Translations under genes and position numbers: made by a program | The notes under the pieces: model-generated | What the model saw: only the letters and a program-made list of their open reading frames with translations | Databases searched by the model: none | What the model was told of the DNA's origin: nothing | NCBI RefSeq assembly: GCF_934561735.1 | Contig: NZ_CAKTGT010000005.1 | Span: 73,904-137,903, forward strand | From: an uncultured Eubacterium sp. | GTDB lineage: Bacteria; Bacillota; Clostridia; Oscillospirales; Acutalibacteraceae | Reading direction: 5' to 3' | DNA length: 64,000 nucleotides | Shown: positions 44,331-54,069 of the stretch, piece after piece | Layout: every line of letters starts with the position of its first letter | How positions within the stretch are numbered: the first letter of the stretch is position 1

Positions 44331-44441
44331 TTACAGAACCTTTATTTTTCTTCTCGTTTTAATGATGGCTTTACATTTTTCATCTATTGCATGCCAAAAC
44401 ATATCATCACGATAGATTTCTTCAAATTTAATATTTTTCAC
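44331..44441 (-). other. 36-codon ORF or gene remnant
   Basis: In the 162-bp gap after the rRNA methyltransferase, a GTG-started frame runs 36 codons with a charged, protein-like composition (FEEIYRDDMFWHAIDEKCKA). There is no clear ribosome site. It may be a small gene or the remains of a larger one. Confidence 0.2.
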
Positions 44442-44445
44442 ACTT

Positions 44446-45804
44446 TTACTTCTGTACTTTAGTCAACAGAACCACGCTCTCCACATGCGGAGTGCGGGGG
44501 AACATATCGACCGGGGTGACTTCGAGAGTTTGGTAGTTCTTGGTTTGTAGAATTTCCAAATCTCTGGCGAGGGTGGCGCTGTCGCACGAAACATAAACTA
44601 TTCTCTTTGGGTTCATTTTTTCGACAACATCAAACAGCTCTTTTTGACAGCCTTTGCGAGGCGGGTCGAGGATAACGACATCGGGAGTTATTCCTCGTTT
44701 TTCAAGCTCCTTTGCACCGTCATAGGCGTCGCCGCAGAAAAATTCTGCATTTGTTATTCCGTTTTGACGGGTATTGATTTTTGCATTTTCAATAGCCTGC
44801 GGGATAATTTCAATACCGAAAATCCGCTTTGCGTTATCTGCCATTGAAAGACCGATTGTACCGACACCGCAGTAGAGGTCAACAACGGTTTCGTTGCCTG
44901 TTAAGCCTGCATATTCGGCAGCTTTGGTGTACAATTTTTCGCATTGGTCGTGGTTGATTTGATAAAACGACTCTGGCGAAATCACAAACTTTTTGCCAAG
45001 CAAAACATCAGTAACAGTCGGTTCGCCGTAAATCAACTTTGTTTCGTTGCCGAGAATTACATTTGTATTTTCTCGATTAATATTCAAACAAATTGACTTT
45101 ACGCCGTCATACTGCTTAAGCGAAGCAACAAGGTCGTTTTCATTCGGAACACTCTTGCCGTTGATGACAAGGCAAACCATTGTTTCTGCCGTCATCGGTG
45201 CTCTGCGAATATAAATATGGCGGAGCAGTCCCCTGCCTGTTTGTTCATCATAAGATGTAACATTATTTGCACGCACCCATTTTGCGATTATGTCGAGAAT
45301 TTCTTTGAAACTGCTATGCTGAAGTCGGCAATCTGCACACGGAACAATCCTATGACTTTTGTAAGCATAAAAGCCTGCCTGAAGTTCGCCGTTTGTGATG
45401 CAAACAGGATATTGTGCCTTATTGCGATAATTATCAACCGTATCGGCACCGATAATCGGATTAATCGGAGCGTCAATATGCCCAATTCTTTTAACGGCAT
45501 CTGCTACCCTGCCCTGCTTATATTGAAGTTCAGCATCATAGGTCATATTTCTAAACGAACAGCCTCCGCACTTGTCGGACACGGGACAATCGGACTCAAT
45601 TCTATAAGGTGACGGATTGATAATTTCTTTTACAATACCGATTGCATAGTTCTTTTTGGCTTTGATAATATGAGCGACAATTTCATCACCCGTTACCGCA
45701 CCACGAACAAAAACCGCCATACCGTCATAGTGACCGACAGACGAGCCTTCGTTTGTCATATCTTCAATTTTTAATGTTATATCGTCGTTTTTCTTAATAC
45801 TCAT
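44446..45804 (-). CDS. rlmD: 23S rRNA (uracil-C5)-methyltransferase, RumA/RlmD family
   Basis: A 452-residue SAM-dependent enzyme. An N-terminal TRAM domain (IEDMTNEGSSVGHYDGMAVFV) is followed by the 4Fe-4S Cys set (CPVSDKCGGCSF and a later Cys), the SAM loop VVDLYCGVGTIGLS, LDPPRKGC with the nucleophile Cys nearby, and VYVSCDSATLARD. It methylates uracil in 23S rRNA; in Firmicutes one such enzyme often modifies two positions (RlmCD), so the exact site is uncertain. No strong ribosome site precedes the ATG. Confidence 0.9.
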   Translation of the reverse strand: MSIKKNDDITLKIEDMTNEGSSVGHYDGMAVFVRGAVTGDEIVAHIIKAKKNYAIGIVKEIINPSPYRIESDCPVSDKCGGCSFRNMTYDAELQYKQGRVADAVKRIGHIDAPINPIIGADTVDNYRNKAQYPVCITNGELQAGFYAYKSHRIVPCADCRLQHSSFKEILDIIAKWVRANNVTSYDEQTGRGLLRHIYIRRAPMTAETMVCLVINGKSVPNENDLVASLKQYDGVKSICLNINRENTNVILGNETKLIYGEPTVTDVLLGKKFVISPESFYQINHDQCEKLYTKAAEYAGLTGNETVVDLYCGVGTIGLSMADNAKRIFGIEIIPQAIENAKINTRQNGITNAEFFCGDAYDGAKELEKRGITPDVVILDPPRKGCQKELFDVVEKMNPKRIVYVSCDSATLARDLEILQTKNYQTLEVTPVDMFPRTPHVESVVLLTKVQK

Positions 45805-45844
45805 AAATTAAGTTAAGGGCAGTATATAACCACCCTTATGCCTT

Positions 45845-46942
45845 CTATATATTTTTAATAATTTCTTCCATCTTGTCCATCTTGCTGTCCATATCGGCAA
45901 CAAGTTTGAACTGATTGCGTGCACGGTCAAGGTTATGTTCGGGATATTCTGTTCTGAAATAAACATCGCCGTTGATGTAATCGGTCAAGAAACGCATACC
46001 GCATTCAAGAGTCATAAGTTTTGAAGCAAATGCAAGATTGTCAATTTCTGCTTGATTGAAGTACTCGCCTGCTTCGCCCAAAAAGCCCTCTGCATAAGCC
46101 TTGAAGTAATCAAGGTCCATTTCTACCTTATCAAGGTCGGTTTCGTCCTCGGCGGCGGTTGAAGCACCAAAACGGATTGAATCGCCGAAATCATAAAGAG
46201 CAAGACCCGGCATAACGGTGTCAAGGTCGATAACGCAAACGCACTTGTTTGTGTCCTTATCAAACATAACATTGTTGAGCTTTGTATCGTTATGAGTTAC
46301 ACGGAGCGGAAGTTCGCCCTTCTCGGTCATTGCAGTAAGTTTGCCCATTTCATCGGCATACTTATTTACAAAATCAACTTCTGCCTTGCAAGAATCAAGT
46401 CTGCCCGAAGCATTCTTTTCGAGAGCAGGAACAAACTCGTTGTTGTATCTCCACAAAGTATCGTGGAAGTGCGGAATTGTTTCTGTAAGTTCTCCCGCAT
46501 TAAAATCTGACAAAAGCCTTTGGAACTTGCCGAAAGCCTCACCGCTTGATTTGAACATATCTGCGTTTTCGGCTGTATTGAAGCAGACAGAATCACGAAC
46601 AAAAATATATGCTCTGAAATATGTTTTGTTTTCAGAATCATAATAATACTCGTTGCCGTCTTTTGTACGAATATAATGCAAAGTTTCTCTGTCCGGGTCG
46701 CCGCCGTTTTCCTTGATAACGGAACGAAGGTAAGAAGTTACGGCAAACACATTTTTCATAAGTTGGTCAATATTCTTAAACACATTGTCGTTAAGTTGCT
46801 GGAGAATATACTTTTGCTCTGCTCCGTTATTATTAAATGTTACAAGATAAGTTTTGTTGATATGACCTGAGCCGTATTCTGCAACATCAACAAAATCCCC
46901 ATTAAATTTAAAATTATCAATTACATTTTTAATATCTGCCAT
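45845..46942 (-). CDS. APH-fold sugar kinase, N-acetylhexosamine 1-kinase-like
   Basis: A 365-residue phosphotransferase. The catalytic loop LRVTHNDTKLNNVMFD and the metal motif CVIDLDTVMPGLALYDFGD are the same as in NahK-type kinases that phosphorylate N-acetylhexosamines at O-1. The start at 46942 follows GGAGGATG and overlaps the stop of the GH28 gene by one base; an extended frame to 46999 was rejected. Coupling to a glycosidase-like gene suggests it activates the sugar released. NahK substrate specificity is inferred only from motif likeness. Confidence 0.8.
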   Translation of the reverse strand: MADIKNVIDNFKFNGDFVDVAEYGSGHINKTYLVTFNNNGAEQKYILQQLNDNVFKNIDQLMKNVFAVTSYLRSVIKENGGDPDRETLHYIRTKDGNEYYYDSENKTYFRAYIFVRDSVCFNTAENADMFKSSGEAFGKFQRLLSDFNAGELTETIPHFHDTLWRYNNEFVPALEKNASGRLDSCKAEVDFVNKYADEMGKLTAMTEKGELPLRVTHNDTKLNNVMFDKDTNKCVCVIDLDTVMPGLALYDFGDSIRFGASTAAEDETDLDKVEMDLDYFKAYAEGFLGEAGEYFNQAEIDNLAFASKLMTLECGMRFLTDYINGDVYFRTEYPEHNLDRARNQFKLVADMDSKMDKMEEIIKNI

Positions 46943-48486
46943 TATAAAACATCCTCCATAATGTATTTCTCTTTCCATGTACTGCGTGGAGCAGAACAAT
47001 TAAAATCAAGCAATTTTAAGCCTTTTACATGCCTTGCCCATATTCCGTAAGCCGGGAGATTCCTAAATCGCCACGATTCGGGATAAACATCGGCATATTC
47101 GGGAATAAACGCACGCCTGTCATAAACCTCTTTATAAGGGGCATAATATATTTCAAAATTTTTGAGTGTAACATCGGACACATATCGGGTACTGCCGTGC
47201 TGTCTGTAACCTGCAACAATAACCGGAATTTCGGCATTGGTTGCGGTAATGTCCGAGATATTTATATTAAACACCTCGCCCTTTTTATCAAACATATCCT
47301 TTGGTGCGGACGAAGCCTTTTTCTTTTTCTTGCCGAATTCTACGGCATTTGCACTGACAGCATCAACCTCAGCCGCCCTGTTGCGGTTGCAAAGTCTGAT
47401 AAAAACAGGACAAGTCACCCTGTCCATAATTATATTCTGGACGGTGATATTATGTACTCGTGAGCCGTCGGCACTTTCTATCGCAATACCGCTGACCGTT
47501 CCCGGATACAAATCCGTCATCATAAATTTACAATCTCTGACCGTTACATTTGAAATGTCATATGTCGTTTCCGTGCCGATTTTGAACGAATTGGCACGGG
47601 AAATAACCTCGCAATCGGTAACGGAAATATTACTCATTGTTCCCGTATTACCGAGCCACACAGCATTTTTGATACATATTCCGTCATCGGCGGTAGACAC
47701 AAAGCAATGATCAATCGTTATGTTACTTGTGCCTGCAATATCAAAACCGTCGGCATTTGCAACATTGCGGTTATTATTAATTATAAAATTGTTAATTTTA
47801 ACATTATTACAGTTTTCTATTCTGAAAGACCAGTGAGCCGAATTTTCAATAATAAAATTATCGGCAACAAAATCGGTACAGTTTTTTATATAAATCGCAC
47901 CGCCGTACTTACTTTCATGTGCAAAGCGGAGCTGAGCACGGTAAGTTCTGCGCATTTCGATAACATCTATACATTCGGCATGCTCGGTAACATTTTTGTC
48001 TAATAGCGGCTTTCTGCCGAAGTATTCGCCGTTACCCTTTACCTTACCGCCGCCTGTCAACGCAACATTATGTACGCTGTCGGCATGAATAATGCCTTTG
48101 TGGTTATATCCCACGCCTGTTTTATTTGACGAAAGTGCAGAATTTTTTTCAACAAACAAAGTAACATCGGATTTGAGAAAAACGGTTGTGGTGACATATT
48201 CACCGCCGGCAATCAAAACAGTACCGCCTGTTTTTGCCGCATCATCAACAGCCATTTGGATATAAACCGCATTATCTTCAAACTTTGCATTTGCACCGTA
48301 ATCACGAATGTCAAACACATTATCCTTTGGCAAATCCTGACTGTGAACATATTTATCCTCAGGATAATATGACGAATAATCATACTCATAAAGAGCAGAA
48401 AAAACATCGCCCTTTGTAATACGCAAATCCTTGCCGAACAAAAGAGTATTCAGTTTGTCTGTTACTTTTCTTCTGTCTTTAATCAT
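46942..48486 (-). CDS. glycoside hydrolase family 28-like (polygalacturonase fold) protein
   Basis: A 514-residue right-handed beta-helix protein. After FDIRDYGANAKFEDN (typical N-terminus of pectate-lyase-superfamily helices) come GH28 motifs I and II, NADGFDI and TADDGICIK, with the three catalytic Asp. The usual G-H-G and R-I-K motifs are not clear (SFKIGTET, SGIAIES), so activity may differ from polygalacturonase. No signal peptide, so it acts inside the cell on short oligosaccharides. It starts one base after the Na/Pi transporter stop and is coupled to the sugar kinase. Confidence 0.82.
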   Translation of the reverse strand: MIKDRRKVTDKLNTLLFGKDLRITKGDVFSALYEYDYSSYYPEDKYVHSQDLPKDNVFDIRDYGANAKFEDNAVYIQMAVDDAAKTGGTVLIAGGEYVTTTVFLKSDVTLFVEKNSALSSNKTGVGYNHKGIIHADSVHNVALTGGGKVKGNGEYFGRKPLLDKNVTEHAECIDVIEMRRTYRAQLRFAHESKYGGAIYIKNCTDFVADNFIIENSAHWSFRIENCNNVKINNFIINNNRNVANADGFDIAGTSNITIDHCFVSTADDGICIKNAVWLGNTGTMSNISVTDCEVISRANSFKIGTETTYDISNVTVRDCKFMMTDLYPGTVSGIAIESADGSRVHNITVQNIIMDRVTCPVFIRLCNRNRAAEVDAVSANAVEFGKKKKKASSAPKDMFDKKGEVFNINISDITATNAEIPVIVAGYRQHGSTRYVSDVTLKNFEIYYAPYKEVYDRRAFIPEYADVYPESWRFRNLPAYGIWARHVKGLKLLDFNCSAPRSTWKEKYIMEDVL

Positions 48487-48487
48487 A

Positions 48488-50134
48488 CTAAATCTGTCTT
48501 ATCAAATTTTTATCGATTCTTGCCGCCCAAGCGATATTGTACGAATGGTCGCCCACTCTTTCAAGGTCTTGCAGAGCCTTTGTAAATATAACGCCCGAAG
48601 CTGTGTGACATTTTTTATCACGAAGTCGCTGAACATGATTGTCCTGTGCCTGAAGCGTAAGATAATCGATTGTATCCTCCAAATAATGCAGCTGATGTTC
48701 CTCCGCATCCGTAAGGTGCTTATTTGTAAATGCACCGAGGGCACGGTCGAGAAGTTCAAGGTCAACCTCATAAATTTCCTTAAATTCGGCAATTCCTGCA
48801 TCGGTAAATCCGAGGTTTTCTTCCTTAGCCATAGAAATCCTATGCATAATATTTTCTGCATGGTCGCCGATTCTTTCAAGGTCGGTAATTACATGGAACA
48901 GTTTACCGATATATTCCGATACATCACCGGTAATTTCTTTTGAAGTAACGGTAATCATAAAGTCCGAAATACTATGGTTGAGCCAATTAATAAGTTCTTC
49001 GTTTTCGGAAAGTTCACGCTTTTTACTGTCATCCATAACAAGGAAACCCTCGCAGGCAATAACAAAATTATGCCTTACAAGTCTTGCCATACGCTCAACC
49101 TCACTGCCGATTTGAAGTGCGGTTGAAACAGGGTTATCGCTGATTTTCTTATCGATAAACTCAAAGCGAAGCTTGGTATCATGTTCTTTAGGTTTGATAA
49201 TAATCTCACTGAGTTTAACAATCCATTTGATAAACGGCAGCAATACAAAGGCGGTAACAACCTTGAATATAATATGTGCAATGGCAACCTGCACGGAACC
49301 GTTATCCGAAAGGCTTGTAATCCACTCGGTATACTGCGGGAATATGAGTGCAATCGGGGTAAATATGAGCATACCCACAAAATCAAAAATGAAGTAAATA
49401 ACTGCGGCACGCTTTGCATTTGTTTTTGCACCTATAGCAGAAAGGAAAAGCGGCATTGCAGAACCCACATTGATACCGATAATAAGGTAAATTGCAAACT
49501 TCATCGGCATAAGGCTGGCACTTGTCATTGCAAGAGCCTGCAAAACACCGATTGACGCACTTGAACTTTGAAGCACGGAACACATAATAAAGCCAATCAA
49601 AAGGCCGAGAAACGGATTGTTGGCTTTTGTGATAAATGTTTGAAATGCCGCACTTGTTTTAAGCACTCCCATAGCCTCGGGACCGCTCATATACTTCAGT
49701 CCGAAGAACAAAACGCCGAAGCCGAGAATAATTTGACCCACGAACTTTTGAGTTTGCTTTTTGCTGAACAGTGCCATAACCGTGCCGATAAAAATACAAA
49801 ACGGCGCAATGGCGGAAACATCAATAGCAATAAGAACAGCAGTAATTGTGGTGCCGATATTTGCACCGATAATAACTCCTGTTGCCTGAGCCAAATCCAT
49901 AATGCCGGCATTCAAAAAGCCCATAAGCATAACGGTTGTGGCTGATGATGACTGAATAACAGCCGTTACCAAAACACCGAGTAAAAATCCCTTAAATCTA
50001 TTTCGGGTAAGTTTTTCAAGCAGATTTTTCATCTTTTTACCCGCTACCTGATTAAGGCCGTCTGACATATATTTCATACCGAACAAAAACAGTCCGAGAC
50101 CGCCGAGCAGGCTGATGATATTAGAAATACCCAT
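48488..50134 (-). CDS. Na/phosphate cotransporter family protein with PhoU-like tail (second)
   Basis: A 548-residue homologue of the transporter at 37652-39403, with QSSSATTVMLMGF and LQSSSASIGVLQAL signatures and a C-terminal PhoU-like domain (LERIGDHAENIM, LERVGDHSYNIAWAA). It heads a row with the GH28 and kinase genes. A possible PhoP hexamer pair lies upstream (50228-50244), in the opposite orientation to that at the other transporter. Sugar phosphorylation downstream may explain a need for phosphate uptake, but this is speculative. Confidence 0.9.
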   Translation of the reverse strand: MGISNIISLLGGLGLFLFGMKYMSDGLNQVAGKKMKNLLEKLTRNRFKGFLLGVLVTAVIQSSSATTVMLMGFLNAGIMDLAQATGVIIGANIGTTITAVLIAIDVSAIAPFCIFIGTVMALFSKKQTQKFVGQIILGFGVLFFGLKYMSGPEAMGVLKTSAAFQTFITKANNPFLGLLIGFIMCSVLQSSSASIGVLQALAMTSASLMPMKFAIYLIIGINVGSAMPLFLSAIGAKTNAKRAAVIYFIFDFVGMLIFTPIALIFPQYTEWITSLSDNGSVQVAIAHIIFKVVTAFVLLPFIKWIVKLSEIIIKPKEHDTKLRFEFIDKKISDNPVSTALQIGSEVERMARLVRHNFVIACEGFLVMDDSKKRELSENEELINWLNHSISDFMITVTSKEITGDVSEYIGKLFHVITDLERIGDHAENIMHRISMAKEENLGFTDAGIAEFKEIYEVDLELLDRALGAFTNKHLTDAEEHQLHYLEDTIDYLTLQAQDNHVQRLRDKKCHTASGVIFTKALQDLERVGDHSYNIAWAARIDKNLIRQI

Positions 50135-50227
50135 ATTTTTTCCTCTTACTTACGCATCAAAAATTTATGTCTACTATATAATATACACATAAATTATCTT
50201 ATAATATATAATAAATGTCAAGAAAAT

Positions 50228-50244
50228 TTTACATATATTTTACC
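50228..50244 (+). promoter_or_regulatory. possible Pho hexamer pair
   Basis: TTTACA-5-TTTACC, an 11-bp period, about 95 bp before the second Na/Pi transporter start but on the opposite strand to it. Only two hexamers, so weak. Confidence 0.3.
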
Positions 50245-50269
50245 AAAGCTGTGTGATATGACAAAAAAA

Positions 50270-50346
50270 TGGCCTGCCCGACGGGATTCGAACCCGTAAT
50301 CTTCCGAGTCGGAGTCGGAGGCATTATCCGGTTGTGCTACGGACAG
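50270..50346 (-). tRNA. tRNA-Arg (anticodon CCG), CCA encoded
   Basis: A full cloverleaf: acceptor CTGTCCG/CGGGCAG (one G-U), a short D arm, anticodon stem TCCGA/TCGGA around loop CTCCGAC (anticodon CCG, reads CGG), T arm ACGGG/CCCGT with TTCGAAT, discriminator G and encoded CCA. Confidence 0.95.
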
Positions 50347-50442
50347 GAATACACTTATACTATTATAATAATTACACAGATTTTGTCAAATAAATTGAGG
50401 ATAAAAACCACATTAATTTTTTAATATACCTGTAATGAAGTA

Positions 50443-50535
50443 ATGGCAACTCATCTCATCAGATTTCATATTATACAAAAAAGTTGCTTAAAAGCTTTAA
50501 CCATTGAAGCAATCCGAGGACTTTATTTTACATAA
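50443..50535 (+). other. 30-codon orphan ORF before a terminator
   Basis: ATG to TAA, 30 residues (begins MATHLIRFHIIQKSC), no clear ribosome site, followed by the hairpin at 50549-50577. The 276-bp stretch 50347-50622 otherwise holds only the promoter region of the next gene. It may be a degenerate remnant or part of a small RNA. Confidence 0.2.
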
Positions 50536-50548
50536 AAACATTATTGTG

Positions 50549-50577
50549 CTATACTCTGATTGAGTATAGTTTTTTTA
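50549..50577 (+). terminator. intrinsic terminator in an apparently empty region
   Basis: CTATACTC-TGATT-GAGTATAG, a perfect 8-bp stem followed by eight T. There is no recognised gene on plus upstream of it, so it implies a short plus-strand transcript starting in 50350-50450. Confidence 0.75.
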
Positions 50578-50622
50578 TAACAAAAAATGTATAATAGAAG
50601 AAAAAGCAAAAAGGAGAAAACA

Positions 50623-51180
50623 ATGGAAGAAAAAAAGGAAGAAAAGAAAAACACAGATACAAAAAAGATAATAATCATAGTGCTTGTGGCGGTGTTGATT
50701 GTTGCCGGATTTGCGGCAAGCGTTTACTTTTATATTTCAAACACCCAAAACTCGATTAAAAAAATGCAGGAATCACTTCAAACAACATGGAACGAAGCTT
50801 ATAATTATAATGACAATGAAGAAATACCTGAATTTTTCAAAGCATTTATCGAAAAGTCATATTTTGAAGTTACCGATGTAAAGGATGACGGTTCGGGTCA
50901 CTATACGGTAACGGCATCTGTTTCTTCACCCGACATCAAAGACGCATTAATCGATTACCAAAAGCATTTTGATGTTAACGAAACAAAAGAAGACATCGAT
51001 AAAAAAATTACAGAAATAATAAATAATGCAGAAATAAAAACAACCGAACAAACTGCAACTGTTATCATAACCGATGACACAAAAGAAATAACCTTCAGTG
51101 ATGATTTTATCGATGCCATGTACGGATATGCATATAATTATGCAAAAGCCGAAACAGACAAAGCCCTGTCGCTTGAATAA
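50623..51180 (+). CDS. membrane-anchored protein of unknown function
   Basis: A 185-residue protein: a Lys/Glu-rich start, one membrane helix (about residues 16-38) and an extracytoplasmic domain of about 145 residues with no recognised family. The ATG at 50623 follows AAGGAG; the in-frame ATG at 50587 lacks a site. TATAAT at 50590-50595 is the likely -10. It is followed at 15 nt by the secreted protein gene, in one operon. Confidence 0.75.
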   Translation: MEEKKEEKKNTDTKKIIIIVLVAVLIVAGFAASVYFYISNTQNSIKKMQESLQTTWNEAYNYNDNEEIPEFFKAFIEKSYFEVTDVKDDGSGHYTVTASVSSPDIKDALIDYQKHFDVNETKEDIDKKITEIINNAEIKTTEQTATVIITDDTKEITFSDDFIDAMYGYAYNYAKAETDKALSLE

Positions 51181-51195
51181 AAGGAGGTAACGGTT

Positions 51196-53325
51196 ATGAA
51201 AACAGTAAAAAAACAGATTGCAATAATTCTTTCGATTATTATTGCCTTTTCGCTTCCTGTTTGCACAAATGCGGCAGAGGGCAAGTTCGTTTCCGTTTCG
51301 TTTGAAACGCTGAACAGTGACGGTGAAAAAGAAAAAACAGATGAGGTGTTGTATACAGACGGAACATATCTGTACGCAAATCCCGAGCTTTTTGAAGAAT
51401 ATACGGCGTATGATTATGACGAGGACAACAACGCTTTTGTAAGAGCGGGACAGGATTTTAAGCTTTCGCTTTCATCAACAGCCATTGATTATAAAAACAA
51501 AAAAGCAACCGTTAAAATGATGAACAGCAAGCATACATTTGATTTGCACAATGTTTTTAAATTCGGCAATGATTACTATCTTCCGCTGGACCAAATTGCC
51601 GCATACTTAAAGGCTAAAATCAAAGTTGACGGCACAACTGTTACCGTTATCAACAGCGGATATTCCATTGCCGATGCGGCTTATGATTTTAACGAATTCA
51701 AATATATTTTAAACTACGAACATATTGTTGATGAAATTTTCGGCGGAAGCGAAACGGCTTACCGATATTATACGGTTTTATATTATTTTTCATCCACAAT
51801 TTTCGGTTTGAAAGTGTCTAATTTAATAGGTCCCGTAGGTGACATAAGCAATTACAAAACAGCTTTGCAAAAAATTGTTACCGACAACACGGACTACATA
51901 AAAACTCAAGCTGACCCAAATTCTTTAACAAAAAGGCTGAATGACGCTTCAACATTCATCAAAAACGGAAAAGAAATCAATGACAAGCTCAAAGATGCAA
52001 CAACGGCTATGACCACAGCGTATGAATCGTTTTGTGATACCGACGATATTGATAATCTTGACATAGATTACATAGACGCGAAAAATTGGGGTGAAGTTTT
52101 CGGCAAACTGAAAACGTTTTACAACTATACCGATTATGCAATCAAATACATCTCAATGACGGAAGACAACAAAAATATGCTTATTGACGCATACGGGGCT
52201 GAAGATAAGCTGAGCACATACAAGCTTGCACTCGGTGACACCACGCTTAAATTCGGAGATGACGCGGCAACAAGTTTATGTTCAAAAGCACTTGATATAT
52301 TGGTGGAAGATGTACCAAAAACAACGGTAAAAACCTTTGCCGAAAAAGCACTTCCCGCATTAGCGTTAGTAAAAGGTACGGCTGCGTTCTTTAAATTATT
52401 GGGTTTTGATTTTACAGACAATTCTTCATATTCGATTATGCTTGACAGCAACATTGCACACAATCTGACTAATAGATACACAAATCTTGCCGAAACTGCG
52501 GGAAAGACAAAAGACGATACAGAGGCATTCCGCAAAGCGGGAATATTTGCAACGCTTGCGATGAAAAATGCGTACAATTCCGGCAACAAGCTGAACAAAA
52601 AGGTAAACGGTCAAAGCGGATATTACAATAAGAAAATTGAAGAAGTGGCTTTGCGTGCGCAACTGTTTTACAGAGCCGCAGAAAGCAAAGGCTATGATGA
52701 TTTGAACAGCATTTCTTCCCTTGCAACCAAAAACCAAAAAACCATCGCCGACAGTAAAATTACTTCTAAGGCTAAAGAAACCGATTTTGAAGAAAGCACA
52801 AATAATTGGCGTCAGGCATATATGGCTTTTCTTAAAGAATATATGAATAATGCTGAAACTCCCGAAAATTGCGGATTCAGCCTCGTATTTATTGATAATG
52901 ATAACATTCCGGAACTTGTGATACGGGACGGAATAGCACATTCTGCAAGTGCTTCGGTTTATACAAGTGTAGATTCAAAAGTTGTAAAATTAATCGATGA
53001 TTTAAGCGGAACATACGGTATTATTCAATATACAAAAAGAAAAGGTCTTATTTATTCAGAATTTTGTTATCAAGGTCATGATACAACAACAATCTACAAG
53101 GTAAAAAAAGGTGCCTGCACAAAACTTATTTCTCTATATTCAAATGAAGGAGCTGTATCAGACGAAGAAGAACTTGAATATAAAATAAATGACAAAAAGG
53201 TCAGTGAATCCAAATACAATACTGCTTTGAAAAAATATGAAAATAATAAATTGTTAAGTTCTTCGGATAACGATACGGAATTAACATCTGATTCCATTGA
53301 CTCTATCGCAGATTACAAACTTTAG
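51196..53325 (+). CDS. secreted protein with copper-amine-oxidase-N-like stalk domain
   Basis: A 709-residue exported protein. The signal peptide ends near CTNAAE (residue 27). Residues about 45-155 resemble the stalk domain named after copper amine oxidase N (YYLPLDQIAAYLKAKIKVDGTTVTV), a common wall-associated module in Clostridia and not a sign of oxidase activity. The middle (about 165-530) is helical. The C-terminal part (about 560-709) has FIDNDNIPELVI, like calcium-binding lipoprotein-type domains. AAAGGAGG precedes the start. Function unknown. Confidence 0.75.
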   Translation: MKTVKKQIAIILSIIIAFSLPVCTNAAEGKFVSVSFETLNSDGEKEKTDEVLYTDGTYLYANPELFEEYTAYDYDEDNNAFVRAGQDFKLSLSSTAIDYKNKKATVKMMNSKHTFDLHNVFKFGNDYYLPLDQIAAYLKAKIKVDGTTVTVINSGYSIADAAYDFNEFKYILNYEHIVDEIFGGSETAYRYYTVLYYFSSTIFGLKVSNLIGPVGDISNYKTALQKIVTDNTDYIKTQADPNSLTKRLNDASTFIKNGKEINDKLKDATTAMTTAYESFCDTDDIDNLDIDYIDAKNWGEVFGKLKTFYNYTDYAIKYISMTEDNKNMLIDAYGAEDKLSTYKLALGDTTLKFGDDAATSLCSKALDILVEDVPKTTVKTFAEKALPALALVKGTAAFFKLLGFDFTDNSSYSIMLDSNIAHNLTNRYTNLAETAGKTKDDTEAFRKAGIFATLAMKNAYNSGNKLNKKVNGQSGYYNKKIEEVALRAQLFYRAAESKGYDDLNSISSLATKNQKTIADSKITSKAKETDFEESTNNWRQAYMAFLKEYMNNAETPENCGFSLVFIDNDNIPELVIRDGIAHSASASVYTSVDSKVVKLIDDLSGTYGIIQYTKRKGLIYSEFCYQGHDTTTIYKVKKGACTKLISLYSNEGAVSDEEELEYKINDKKVSESKYNTALKKYENNKLLSSSDNDTELTSDSIDSIADYKL

Positions 53326-53329
53326 CACG

Positions 53330-53368
53330 AAAAAAGCGGCAACTGAAAAGTTGTCGCTTTTATTTTTT
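53330..53368. terminator. bidirectional terminator
   Basis: AAAAGCGGCAACT/AGTTGTCGCTTTT, 13 bp with one G-U on one strand and a GAAA loop, with A and T runs on both sides; shared by the secreted-protein gene and comFC. Confidence 0.85.
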
Positions 53369-54067
53369 ATTTGCTTTTCTGATTGCAAAGACGGTGGCAT
53401 AGGTTGCCGTTGCACCGTAGGAATCGAGAACGGCGGCACATTCGGACAGCGTTGCACCGGTTGTTTTTACATCGTCAACTATCAAATATGTTTTGCCGAC
53501 AGGATTGATGTTTTCGTTTACATCAAACGCACCGAACACATTTGCACGCCTTTGCCGTGCGGACTGATTGCGTTGCGGCGGATTTTCATACGCCTTATAA
53601 AATGTGTCTTCAAGCGGTACATTGAGAGTTTTTGACAGCTTTTCGGCAATGAGTTTTGACTGATTATATCCCCTCGCCCGCTCTCTGCTTTTTGACAGAG
53701 GAACATAGGTTATCGCATCAAAATTGATGTGGTTATACTGTTTTTTAATCGTTTTTGCCATTTCGTCAGCCATACCGATTGCATTTTCGCAAAAGCCTTG
53801 AAACTTCAGGCGGTGCATAGCTTTTACGATATTGCCTTCATAATAAAACGGAGCACATATTTGCTCATATTCGGGCTTATGATGAGAACTTTTACAAGTG
53901 CACTCATCCTTTGACATACCGCACGAAGTACAAATTTCGCCGTTGATTTTTTCGGCTTTAAGGCATTCGTCACATCTGCTTTGAGTGAGAGGCACAACAT
54001 CGCCGCACAAATCACAGCGACGGGTAAAAACACACCATAAAAGTGCTTTAAGCAAATCTTTAATCAT
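53360..54067 (-). CDS. comFC: ComF-family protein
   Basis: A 235-residue protein with an N-terminal zinc finger (CDLCGDVV-CDEC-CTSCGMSKDECTC) and a phosphoribosyltransferase-fold domain with the PRPP loop LIVDDVKTTGATLSE and RARGYNQSKLIA. ComFC helps natural transformation (DNA uptake/replication-linked steps). Last gene of the tepA operon, 2 nt after comEA, which supports a competence link. Confidence 0.9.
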   Translation of the reverse strand: MIKDLLKALLWCVFTRRCDLCGDVVPLTQSRCDECLKAEKINGEICTSCGMSKDECTCKSSHHKPEYEQICAPFYYEGNIVKAMHRLKFQGFCENAIGMADEMAKTIKKQYNHINFDAITYVPLSKSRERARGYNQSKLIAEKLSKTLNVPLEDTFYKAYENPPQRNQSARQRRANVFGAFDVNENINPVGKTYLIVDDVKTTGATLSECAAVLDSYGATATYATVFAIRKANKK

Positions 54068-54069
54068 GG

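Noticed and set aside
51196..53325. Copper amine oxidase enzyme
   Set aside because: Only the N-terminal stalk-type module is present; there is no catalytic domain.
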